From Fibrobacterota bacterium (GTDB taxonomy: Bacteria > Fibrobacterota > Chitinivibrionia > Chitinivibrionales > Chitinispirillaceae), in NCBI GenBank assembly GCA_023436205.1, contig JAEZKC010000085.1:1-64000 (forward strand): 64,000 nt of DNA, in the 5' to 3' direction. The position numbers and the translations under genes were made by a program. Positions within the stretch are counted from its first letter, which is position 1; each line of letters opens with the position of its first letter. The notes under the pieces are model-generated. The model saw nothing but the letters and a program-made list of their open reading frames with translations, did no database searches and had not been told where the DNA came from. Positions 34,128 through 42,314 of this stretch are shown here, piece by piece.

Positions 34128-36674
34128 GTGATTGAAATAGGACATCTTCGTTTTAGCGATTTGCAGCCATTAATGGATTCCATAGCTGATCCTATGATAG
34201 TGAAGGACAAGAACCACTGCTGGGTTTTGGTCAATGATGCTTTCTGCACATTCACCGGCTACAGCCGTGAGGAGCTTCTTGGAAAAACAGATCACGACTA
34301 TTTCCCTAAGCCTCAGGCTGACGTGTTCCATCAAAAGGATGATGAAGTTTTTTCCACAGGCCAGGAGGTGGCTTCCGAGGAATTCATAACCGATTCTTCC
34401 GGAGTGGAACACACAATTTACACTAAAAAGCGACTTTTCATCGGCAACAATAATGAGCCTTTTATTGTTTGTAGCATCTTTGATATTACAGAGCGAAAAC
34501 AGTTTGAGAAGAAAGTTTCCGATTTAAATTCAGAACTTGAAATTCGTGTTCGGGAAAGAACCGCCGAGTTGGCTTTAGCCAATGCACAACTTCAGGAGGA
34601 TATCCGCAGGCGGGAAAACATTGAACGGGCACTCAGGCTCAGTGAATCCAGGCTGGAAGCACTTGTAAAGCTTAATCAGCAACGGTTTGAATCAGAGCAT
34701 GAAATGATTATGTATGCCCTCGATGAAGCTATCAAACTGACCAATAGTCGTATTGGCTACATCGGATTTGTTGATCCTGAGGGAAAAAATATACAGATGT
34801 ATGCCGGTGCCGGTCCTGATTATCTGGCAAATCATATTGGCGAAACTGATCCCTGCTATGAACTGAATCGATTTGGTTTGTGGGTGGAGGCCTTTAGAAC
34901 TGAAGGGCCGGTTATTGAGAATGACTATGTCAAAACTCCCGAAATGGCTCAATTTTCTCAGTTCTATACTTCCATGCAGAGGCATATGCATGTGCCTGTG
35001 CTTGATGATGGAAAGGTGGTCATCATTGTGGGGGTGGGAAATAAAGAAAGTCTCTATGATGATTCCGATGCCCGTCAACTTACACTACTGATGGACGGCC
35101 TTTGGAAAAAACTCCGGAAGCGCAGGGCTGAGCAGGAACTTCACCGTGAAAAGGAGTTGCTTTCGATCACCATGAGAAGTATCGGTGAAGGAATGATTTC
35201 CACTGATATTGCGGGGCGCATTGTACTGGTGAACGAAACAGCTGAGCGACTCATCGGTGTCTTGGCTCAGGATGTGCGGGGATTGCCCTTGCAGAAGGTA
35301 TACTGCATCAAAAATGAGCGCACTGGTGCCATAATGGCAAATCCCGTTGAGGAAATTCTTCAGGGAGACGGCAGATCATCAGTCGGTTTCCCGGCTGTCC
35401 TGGTTTCTAAAAAAAACCGGACCGAGTACATCGTGCATCATTGCGGTACCCAGATTCGTGATTCAAACGGTGAACTTATCGGCGCCGTTATCATTTTCAG
35501 GGATATTTCAGAAAAAAGGCGAATGGAGGAAAAACTCTCCAATTCTGAAAAACTTGAATCACTTGGCGTGCTGGCCGGAGGAATCGCCCACGATTTTAAT
35601 AACCTGCTCACCGGCATTTTCGGATTTATAGAGCTTGCAATAGCCAAAGCTGAAAGCGGTCAGAGTGGAGAGGTGGTCAGTACACTTCAGGATACCGTTG
35701 GGGTGCTTGATCGAGCCAGAGATCTCACCCAGCAGCTGCTTACCTTTTCCAAGGGTGGTTCTCCGGTTGTGAGGACCGCCTCCATTGATGAAATCCTTAA
35801 AAAAAGCGCCCGTTTCATGCTCAGCGGATCCAATGTCAAATACGAACTGGATCTGGAAGAGAACCTCTGGGCCTGCAGAGTGGACCCCAACCAGATTGGG
35901 CAGGTATTCGATAACATCATTATTAATGCCAAGCAGGCTATGACCCATGGAGGCAGTCTTTCTCTTACAGTGGAAAATGTGACCATTGACAAATGTGCTG
36001 CCTCTGTTATGAAGGCCGGCAACTACGTGCGGGTCACATTCTCTGACCATGGGCCAGGAATCGCTCCAGAAATCCTGCCTCGAATTTTCGACCCTTTTTT
36101 CACTACCAAAAAGACCGGCACAGGTCTCGGGCTCGCCATTGCCTATTCTGTTATAAACAAGCATAACGGTTATCTGGATGTTAAATCGGTGATAGGCGAG
36201 GGAACAACCTTCATTATTCACTTCCCGGCAGATGAATCCAAACGGGTCATCGCCACTAAAGAGATAGCTCCGCATTATAATGGTAAAAAGAAGGGAAGAA
36301 TTTTACTGCTCGATGATGAACATTTCATCCGTAGAACTGCTCAAATGATTCTGACGAGGCTTGGTTTTGAAGTGGTTCTTGCCGAAAAGGGCGAGGAGGC
36401 ACTGGAACTCTTCAAAGAAAACTTTGATAGCGCCAGAATTGAACTGCTGATACTTGATCTGTCTATAGCCGGTGGTATGGGCGGGCAGGAAACACTTCAG
36501 AAAATCCTGCAGATAGATCCTAAAGTCAAGGCGATCGCCTCAAGTGGTTACTTCAATGATCCTGTAATGGCCTACCCTCAGCGTTATGGCTTCAAAGACG
36601 CACTGCGAAAACCCTACACTATAGCAGAACTTGAGGCGATGTTGAAGAAACTGTTGGAGACGGAATCGGTTTAG
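34128..36674 (+). CDS. Hybrid sensor histidine kinase: PAS-coil-GAF-PAS-HisKA-HATPase-REC
   Basis: An 848-aa cytoplasmic sensor with no membrane segment. PAS 1 is about 8-125 (NDAFCTFTGYSREELLGKTDHDYF), followed by a coiled coil to about 180. A GAF-like domain covers 185-335, a second PAS about 345-470, and the phosphoacceptor His488 lies in GGIAHDFNNLLTGIFGF. The ATP-binding domain shows N (NIIINAKQAM), DHGPGIA, and GTGLGLAI. The C-terminal receiver (about 720-845) has DDEH and the phospho-Asp in LILDLSIAGG. The GTG start has only a weak ribosome site. No response-regulator gene adjoins, so output may pass through its own receiver to a distant partner. Its stop overlaps the convergent SprT-like gene by 4 nt. 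Confidence 0.93.
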   Translation: MIEIGHLRFSDLQPLMDSIADPMIVKDKNHCWVLVNDAFCTFTGYSREELLGKTDHDYFPKPQADVFHQKDDEVFSTGQEVASEEFITDSSGVEHTIYTKKRLFIGNNNEPFIVCSIFDITERKQFEKKVSDLNSELEIRVRERTAELALANAQLQEDIRRRENIERALRLSESRLEALVKLNQQRFESEHEMIMYALDEAIKLTNSRIGYIGFVDPEGKNIQMYAGAGPDYLANHIGETDPCYELNRFGLWVEAFRTEGPVIENDYVKTPEMAQFSQFYTSMQRHMHVPVLDDGKVVIIVGVGNKESLYDDSDARQLTLLMDGLWKKLRKRRAEQELHREKELLSITMRSIGEGMISTDIAGRIVLVNETAERLIGVLAQDVRGLPLQKVYCIKNERTGAIMANPVEEILQGDGRSSVGFPAVLVSKKNRTEYIVHHCGTQIRDSNGELIGAVIIFRDISEKRRMEEKLSNSEKLESLGVLAGGIAHDFNNLLTGIFGFIELAIAKAESGQSGEVVSTLQDTVGVLDRARDLTQQLLTFSKGGSPVVRTASIDEILKKSARFMLSGSNVKYELDLEENLWACRVDPNQIGQVFDNIIINAKQAMTHGGSLSLTVENVTIDKCAASVMKAGNYVRVTFSDHGPGIAPEILPRIFDPFFTTKKTGTGLGLAIAYSVINKHNGYLDVKSVIGEGTTFIIHFPADESKRVIATKEIAPHYNGKKKGRILLLDDEHFIRRTAQMILTRLGFEVVLAEKGEEALELFKENFDSARIELLILDLSIAGGMGGQETLQKILQIDPKVKAIASSGYFNDPVMAYPQRYGFKDALRKPYTIAELEAMLKKLLETESV

Positions 36675-37426
36675 CTTCTAAGCAGCCTTCGCATATTTTC
36701 CTTTTCCCAGGCGATCCACTGATCGTAGAAGGGAAATTTGCGTTCCGCTGTTTTAAATTCCTTGCCGTGTACAACTCTTCGTCCATTTACAGTTTTGGGT
36801 GGAATGGCTATGTGCAGCATCTCATGGTACATCACTCCATAGATCACATGTTCTGGCACTAAGGGAGAGTCGTAAATCCCTGAAATAGTGATCAGGTTGA
36901 AAGGATCACCATTGCGGTCTATACGGGTGGTCTGATAGCTGATTTTGGATTTGTTCTGTCCCCAGCGGACATAGGAGGTGATGCTGTTTTTGAAGTATGC
37001 TTTATTTATGGTGTTGAAGATGAGCTTCAGGTCATAGTTAAAACCTTTAGTCTGATGATCGAAAATAAGCGGGTTGATTCTGGATACTCGCTCCCTTCTT
37101 ACACCTTGGCTATACATGTACTCTCTTATTCTATTTTCCAGTTCCCGTTTCATTTTGGTAAAACCCGCAGCGCAACGGTCTTTTCTGGCTATGGGCAGAG
37201 AGGCCCAACGCAGAAGACATTCCTTAATTTCCTGAGGAGGAGCCTCAAGTACGGCCGGAATAAAAAGCGTACGCTCTCCCGTTTTAAAATCTACACGTAC
37301 CCTCCAGCCTTTCTTCAACCTTCTATTCACTACTATTGTGACTTTTTCGTAGGTCGTGCGCTGATCATGCGTTCTATATTGATTTTGAGGGTTTTTCTGC
37401 CGTGAGGATAGAAAAGAATAATTCAT
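36671..37426 (-). CDS. SprT-like zinc metalloprotease family protein
   Basis: About 251 aa. I use the ATG at 37426 (MNYSFLSSRQ), which is preceded by purine-rich AAAAAGGAAC; a frame from a TTG at 37447 would overlap the kinase stop. The C-terminal half has the zinc motif HEMLH (His201, Glu202, His205) followed by HGKEF (His220), the arrangement of SprT-like domains. The segment DLKLIFNTINKAYFKNSITSYVRWGQ before it is the typical SprT N-terminal part. The first 90 residues are basic and unassigned. No signal peptide: cytoplasmic. It is third in a PEGA lipoprotein-kinase-protease operon divergent from T6SS genes. Related proteases act on DNA-protein crosslinks or as YgjP-like enzymes; the substrate here is unknown. 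Confidence 0.82.
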   Translation of the reverse strand: MNYSFLSSRQKNPQNQYRTHDQRTTYEKVTIVVNRRLKKGWRVRVDFKTGERTLFIPAVLEAPPQEIKECLLRWASLPIARKDRCAAGFTKMKRELENRIREYMYSQGVRRERVSRINPLIFDHQTKGFNYDLKLIFNTINKAYFKNSITSYVRWGQNKSKISYQTTRIDRNGDPFNLITISGIYDSPLVPEHVIYGVMYHEMLHIAIPPKTVNGRRVVHGKEFKTAERKFPFYDQWIAWEKENMRRLLRS

Positions 37427-37443
37427 GTTCCTTTTTGACTCCT

Positions 37444-39312
37444 TCAATTCGCAGTTTGCAGCTGACTGATTGCCACGATTTCTGCTTCCGCCTTTTTGTA
37501 TCTCGCATTCTCAGGGCTCGAGGAATATATATTCATCACTTTATTCCAGGACACAAGTGCCAGAGTGCGGTTTTTGGCAGTAGGTGATTGTTGTAAAGTC
37601 TCACCCCTCACTTCAGCAATATAATACAGTGCATCCCTGCATATTTCAGTTCTGTTACGGGCTGTGCTTGGTTTGGTCAATGAAAGTTCCAGGTTTTTAA
37701 GTGCGATTTGAGGATTTCCGCTTTTTTGCAGCATTCTGCCCTTAAGCAGATAAAATTGAGCATCCTCTATATGAATACTTTCAGCAATGTTGAACGATTG
37801 GCTGCTCCCTCCTGATTCCAAACATGCCTCAAGAAGCATGAGGGTGATTTGTGGGTCACCTTTGAATTGGACGTGTGCCTCACTAAGCCATTTTACAGCA
37901 TCTTTCCATTTTTTCTGACTGTATGCCTCTCTTCCGGCTGTGACCGGGTCGATATTGGTTTTTTTTGGAATATTTTTAGGAGTGACGGGATGTTGCTCTG
38001 TTTTCAGAGAAACCTTTTCCGCTAACTGAGAGGAAACTTTTACCGGTTGATTTTTCAGATCAACTGCAGGTTGTGTATCAACACTACTTTCTTCTTTTAC
38101 CTCATCTATCGAGACGAGTTGCAGGCTATCTTCAAATTTCTCCAGGGGAGTCAGGTTTTCGATTGGATGTTTCAGGGAAACTGCCTTATTAGGATAAAGA
38201 AGGAAAGCAATTAAGGAAGCAGACAGTACGGTGCAAACAGCTAAAGCTTTTAGAGGAAACGCTTTGTTTTTTGTCATAATAGGAAAACTGATCCCCGGTT
38301 GTTTTATAAAAGACTGGAGAATGTATTCCGGGGTAAGATCAGTAAGTTTTTTGTGTGCTGTATATAGCTCGTTTAAAAGTTTTTCCATGTCCGGAAATCT
38401 TTTTTCCGGGTCGTTTTCAAGACAGCGGAGCATAATTTTACTTAAGGCGGACGAGATGGGGAAGTCGAAATCCGATGGTTTTTTGAAGTTGTTCAGCATG
38501 CGGCTTTTCATGAGGCTTGATAGCCTGTCCTGTGGAAATGTTTTAACCCCGGTAAGCATCTCATAAAGAATAGTTCCGAAGGAGTAGATATCCGATCTGC
38601 AGTCGATGTCTTCACCATCCATCTGTTCTGGAGAAAGGTAGTGCAAAGTACCAACAATACTGCCTTCCATGGTATGAAGACTTGCCTGAACGGGCCTTGC
38701 AATACCGAAATCCCCGAGCTTAACTTCACCTTTGAATGAAAGCAGAATGTTAGCTGGTTTGAGGTCACGGTGAATTATTCCGTTATATTTTTTACCGTAA
38801 ATGTCCAGTTCCAGTTTATGTGCATGGTGGAGGGCTGCGGCAACTCCAAGAGCTATGGACATGCATACAATATCAGGGAGCTTTCCTACTTCCCTCAGGA
38901 ATTGCTGAAGAGTTGTTCCTTCAACAAATTCCATTTCGATAAAGGGGCGTCCCCGCCATTCGTCAATATTGTAAATTTCAACTATATTGGGATGGTGCAG
39001 TTTAGCCGTTATCTTTGCTTCAGTTTCGAACCTGGAGCGGAAATCCTGATGAGATCCGTCAAGTAATAGTTTCACCGCTCGGTATATTTCCAATTTTTCG
39101 TTCCAAATTTTATATACCCTTGCCGAACCACCACAACCCAGTATTTCAATTACATCTCCAGTCCCCAGTTTTTTCGGTTCATCACTGTTTTCGTCCTCAT
39201 CACTAATTGATGACGAGGAATATTCATTAATGGGTAAGGATGGTACTTTTTTGGCTGGTAGTGAACCTTCTACAAATGTCTTTTCTAGATCATCTTCATT
39301 AGAGTAGAACAT
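37444..39312 (-). CDS. Membrane-anchored Ser/Thr protein kinase with TPR-like C-terminal region
   Basis: A 622-aa eukaryotic-type kinase. The kinase domain spans about 50-320: the Gly loop IEILGCGGSARVYK, the catalytic Lys in YRAVKLLL, the catalytic loop HRDLKPANILL, DFGIARP with GTLHYLSPEQM, and DIYSFGTILYEMLTG. One membrane segment (about 350-370, LAVCTVLSASLIAFLLY) is followed by a Lys/Val/Pro-rich linker and, from about 455, helical TPR-like repeats (AYSQKKWKDAVKWLSEAH). AAGGA precedes the ATG. It begins 15 bases after the PEGA lipoprotein and runs divergent from tssKLM. In many T6SS loci a PpkA-type Ser/Thr kinase controls assembly post-translationally, so a similar control role is likely here (inference). 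Confidence 0.92.
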   Translation of the reverse strand: MFYSNEDDLEKTFVEGSLPAKKVPSLPINEYSSSSISDEDENSDEPKKLGTGDVIEILGCGGSARVYKIWNEKLEIYRAVKLLLDGSHQDFRSRFETEAKITAKLHHPNIVEIYNIDEWRGRPFIEMEFVEGTTLQQFLREVGKLPDIVCMSIALGVAAALHHAHKLELDIYGKKYNGIIHRDLKPANILLSFKGEVKLGDFGIARPVQASLHTMEGSIVGTLHYLSPEQMDGEDIDCRSDIYSFGTILYEMLTGVKTFPQDRLSSLMKSRMLNNFKKPSDFDFPISSALSKIMLRCLENDPEKRFPDMEKLLNELYTAHKKLTDLTPEYILQSFIKQPGISFPIMTKNKAFPLKALAVCTVLSASLIAFLLYPNKAVSLKHPIENLTPLEKFEDSLQLVSIDEVKEESSVDTQPAVDLKNQPVKVSSQLAEKVSLKTEQHPVTPKNIPKKTNIDPVTAGREAYSQKKWKDAVKWLSEAHVQFKGDPQITLMLLEACLESGGSSQSFNIAESIHIEDAQFYLLKGRMLQKSGNPQIALKNLELSLTKPSTARNRTEICRDALYYIAEVRGETLQQSPTAKNRTLALVSWNKVMNIYSSSPENARYKKAEAEIVAISQLQTAN

Positions 39313-39327
39313 TTTAGGTTTCCTTTT

Positions 39328-40080
39328 TTACCAGATGATGACCGTTGCTTCCAGAACTGCAACACCAGATGTTCCAATAATCAGGCCAATCGTGCGGCGG
39401 AGAGCACAATTATCTGCTTTTGATTTATGTTTTTTATATTCCTGAAGATTTGAATCCTTAAGCATTTCAGCCTTTGTCATATTGTCTGAACTGCTTTTCT
39501 GCTCAATAATCGCCCAAATGAAACCTGCAATAGCACCGATTCCGATTCCAAGTTGCAGCTTCTTTTTATTGTCAAGTAATTGCGGTTTTGAAAGTTGAGG
39601 TGAAATCGTGGTTGGTTTTCCCTGAGTAATAGTGATTTCTTGCGTGTAGGGGAGGTATTTGCCAGCATGTTCAATTTGCAGTCTGTACTCTCCGGGAACC
39701 ATGAATTCGTTACTGACGGGGGTTTTTCCAATTTCTGCAGAAATGAATACTCTTGCACCAGGAGGATCAGAATTGATTGTCAGCGAACCAAATTTTGGAG
39801 AAATTGTCCTTTCCATTTGAAGGTGCTCATTTTCTTTTATTACGATCTGCTCTGATTGACTTGTGTGAGTTGAGGGGTCAATAAAAAGCAGGGTATATGA
39901 ACCACTTGTCAAAAGCTTTTTGTGAACGGGGGATTGTCCGATAAACATTCCATCCAGCCAGATTTCTATGTCATCAGGGTGAGTACTGATGGATAAGGTA
40001 CCTTCTCCACCATGTGTTTCGAACAGACATGATGATATTACAATTGATAGAAATACCGGGAGAAAATAGGATCGCTGCAT
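39328..40080 (-). CDS. PEGA-domain lipoprotein beside the T6SS genes
   Basis: About 250 aa. The start is the ATG of MQRSYFLPVF, preceded by an excellent GGAGGT; a longer frame to 40203 is unsupported. The signal ends in a lipobox (VISSC), so the protein is probably anchored in the outer membrane. Two PEGA repeats follow: LSISTHPDDIEIWLDGMFIGQSP and LTINSDPPGARVFISAEIGKTP, each a small beta fold found in surface and S-layer-type proteins. A membrane-like stretch near 175-190 (IGIGAIAGFIWAII) and another at the C-terminus (TIGLIIGTSGVAVLEATVIIW) are odd for an outer-membrane lipoprotein. First gene of the operon with the Ser/Thr kinase. It could occupy the place of TssJ, but no TssJ homology is visible. 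Confidence 0.78.
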   Translation of the reverse strand: MQRSYFLPVFLSIVISSCLFETHGGEGTLSISTHPDDIEIWLDGMFIGQSPVHKKLLTSGSYTLLFIDPSTHTSQSEQIVIKENEHLQMERTISPKFGSLTINSDPPGARVFISAEIGKTPVSNEFMVPGEYRLQIEHAGKYLPYTQEITITQGKPTTISPQLSKPQLLDNKKKLQLGIGIGAIAGFIWAIIEQKSSSDNMTKAEMLKDSNLQEYKKHKSKADNCALRRTIGLIIGTSGVAVLEATVIIW

Positions 40081-40257
40081 TGGACGACCTCCGGTTGTGA
40101 TCGGGTATTTCGAAATAGAGCGTGAGCTAAGCGGGAGATCAAATTCCTTTTGGAATTTTCTAAAAAATATATTTGTCCCGAACTGCAGGATAATATATTT
40201 CAAATTAGAACGTTAAGATTCCTTTCCAACTCTCTCTCTTTTTCAATTTCCGAAAAA

Positions 40258-40263
40258 TATAAT
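40258..40263 (+). promoter_or_regulatory. Possible -10 box for tssKLM
   Basis: A perfect TATAAT lies 21 bases before the tssK GTG, within the 203-base spacer shared with the divergent PEGA-kinase-protease operon. No good -35 is seen at the right distance, so this is tentative. Confidence 0.3.
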
Positions 40264-40283
40264 CTCATTACCTGGGGGGCACT

Positions 40284-41615
40284 GTGCTTGATTGTGGCAG
40301 AGTACTCTGGAAAGAGGGCATGTTCCTCGAACCACAGCATTTTCAGATTTCAGATCTGTTGCTTGAGGGGCGGGTAAGCAATAGAATAGTAGAGCTCCAG
40401 CCATATTCATTTGGATTCAGTCTTATCGAAATTGATCACAAGCTACTCGAAAATGACATTTTCTCAATAAAGCGCTGCAAAGGAATTTTCCCTGATGGTA
40501 CATGGTTTAATCACATTTCAGAAAATGACAGCATACTTCGAAAAAACTTTTCAGGATTCTGCTCACCTGAAACACAGAGACTGGATGTATTTCTAACACT
40601 CGCAGATCGTAAGAATTTTGAAGTGTACTCATCTGTTCCGAAAAGATACCGATCGCGTTATTTCAGCATCAGCGATGAATTTTCTGATTCAGGCATCAAG
40701 GAAATCGAATTTGGGATTCCTGATTATCAGATTACCTTCGGGAATGAGGCTATGGATGGCTGTACCTCCTTGAAAATCGCAGTTCTTCAAAGATCTCGAA
40801 ACGGGAAAATGGAAATTGATAATACGTTTATTCCGGCGCTCCTTTCTATTGGGGCATCCGGTTACCTGTTGGAGCTGGTAAGTTCAGTTCTTGAGGTCCT
40901 CATTGCAAATGTGAATCAATTGTCGATGCTTCGAAAGGAGACATCAAACGGGATTTCTTCCTTTTCTTCTTCCGATGAAAACTCTTTCAGGTTAATGTAT
41001 GCGCTCTGCTCCGGGATTCCTTTGTTAAATCAATACTTTCAATCCAGATGTGTTCACCCGTTTACACTCTTCTCTCACCTGCTCTTCATCCTTGGAAGTC
41101 TGAAGGCATTCGATTCAAAATTAGAGTTTGACAGATTAGTACTTTATAAACATGGTGCTTCGGGGGAGGCATTTAGAACAGTTATTGAAAAAATAGTGCA
41201 GATTCTGAATGCTGGGGTTTCTTCAGGTTGTGAAGTATTGAATCTTGAGCAGTCCAATGCTTCTTCATATTATTGTCAGTATAACAGCAGTAAGCTTAGA
41301 AATTATACAATGTATCTTGGGGTAAGTGCTAAAACAGAGGAAAAAGAACTAATTATCAGTGTTCTCCAGAGGTTAAAGGTATGTTCTCGGGAGAACCTGG
41401 AATTGTTAATTACTTCCGCACTGCCGGGATTACCTCTGATACATGCAAAATGGCTTCCGGAAAACTTACCATCAAAACAGGGATTCATCTACTTCACTAT
41501 TGAAAAGGATGGGCATCTTTGGAAGTCCATCGAGGCAAGTCGTACAATCGGAGTTTACTTTCCGAATCGTTATGAAAACCTGCAAATTGAATTGATCGCA
41601 TTAAAGGATCGGTAA
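40284..41615 (+). CDS. tssK: Type VI secretion baseplate protein TssK
   Basis: TssK links the T6SS baseplate to the membrane complex. The 443-aa chain shows the family start VLWKEGMFLEPQHFQ at about 8-22 and the usual shoulder, neck and head arrangement: beta-rich first 180 residues, a helical middle, and a C-terminal head with FTIEKDGHLWKSIEASRTIGVYFP, typical of family members. The start is a GTG behind GGGGGG four bases upstream. It is directly followed by tssL: TssK ends at 41615 and TssL begins at 41616. The tail and sheath genes (tssB, C, E, F, G, hcp, vgrG) are not in the window. Confidence 0.93.
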   Translation: MLDCGRVLWKEGMFLEPQHFQISDLLLEGRVSNRIVELQPYSFGFSLIEIDHKLLENDIFSIKRCKGIFPDGTWFNHISENDSILRKNFSGFCSPETQRLDVFLTLADRKNFEVYSSVPKRYRSRYFSISDEFSDSGIKEIEFGIPDYQITFGNEAMDGCTSLKIAVLQRSRNGKMEIDNTFIPALLSIGASGYLLELVSSVLEVLIANVNQLSMLRKETSNGISSFSSSDENSFRLMYALCSGIPLLNQYFQSRCVHPFTLFSHLLFILGSLKAFDSKLEFDRLVLYKHGASGEAFRTVIEKIVQILNAGVSSGCEVLNLEQSNASSYYCQYNSSKLRNYTMYLGVSAKTEEKELIISVLQRLKVCSRENLELLITSALPGLPLIHAKWLPENLPSKQGFIYFTIEKDGHLWKSIEASRTIGVYFPNRYENLQIELIALKDR

Positions 41616-42314
41616 ATGGATTCTATGAACTCAGATAAGTTTTTCAATCGAAAAGAAACAGACCTGTCCTCCAGAATTTTTTTAAATATTCTTGAACTTA
41701 GAAAACAGGGAACAACCGCAGATTTGTCCAGGTGGCGAGAAGTCTTCCGGCGTCAGCTCGATGCCCATAGAGAGAGTTGTGAATATTCTGTTCAGCAAAC
41801 AAACTATGTCTATAAATCGATGTACGCGCTAGTGGCTTTTATCGATGAAACAGTTTTAAGCATTCCCTGTGCAGAGAGGGATAATTGGGCTTTGAATCCG
41901 TTACAACTGGAATTATTCGGGGAATACATTGCAGGGAACAAATTTTTTACACTGCTGGAGTCCATTCTTGTAAACCCTTCTGAAAGCAGTGAAGTCTTGA
42001 ACACTTATTTTCTTTGCCTGGCATTGGGCTTTAAGGGAAAGTATGCCAATGACAAAGAGGGCGTTAGGGAATTATTGATAGAAAGAACCGGAAGAAGACT
42101 ACGGCTGTTGAACCAAAGGCAAACAGTTTTGATTTCACCAGATCCTGTTTTCAAAAAGAGTAATCATCCAAAAACAGGTTGGCCAAAACATTCTTTGTGG
42201 ATGCTGTATTCCATAGGCTTAATCGTGTTTTTTGTTATCACAATTATTATGAAAGTTCTATATAATAATGCTTCTGAGAATTTTATATACATTGTAAAGA
42301 GTATCTCGCCGTGA
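41616..42314 (+). CDS. tssL: Type VI secretion membrane protein TssL (DotU/IcmH family)
   Basis: A 232-aa inner-membrane component of the T6SS trans-envelope complex. The cytoplasmic hook-shaped domain covers 1-190, with the family features YALVAFIDETVLSIP and the acidic patch LFGEYIAGNKFF; FLCLALGFKGKY is also conserved. A single C-terminal membrane segment follows (about 195-218, LWMLYSIGLIVFFVITIIM). No peptidoglycan-binding domain is fused, so it is the short form. It sits between tssK (no gap) and tssM (GTGA overlap), a translationally coupled set. Low GC, like its neighbours. Confidence 0.93.
   Translation: MDSMNSDKFFNRKETDLSSRIFLNILELRKQGTTADLSRWREVFRRQLDAHRESCEYSVQQTNYVYKSMYALVAFIDETVLSIPCAERDNWALNPLQLELFGEYIAGNKFFTLLESILVNPSESSEVLNTYFLCLALGFKGKYANDKEGVRELLIERTGRRLRLLNQRQTVLISPDPVFKKSNHPKTGWPKHSLWMLYSIGLIVFFVITIIMKVLYNNASENFIYIVKSISP

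Noticed and set aside
39328..40080. Calling the PEGA lipoprotein TssJ
   Set aside because: The lipobox and position fit, but the PEGA repeats and extra membrane-like stretches do not resemble the TssJ fold.
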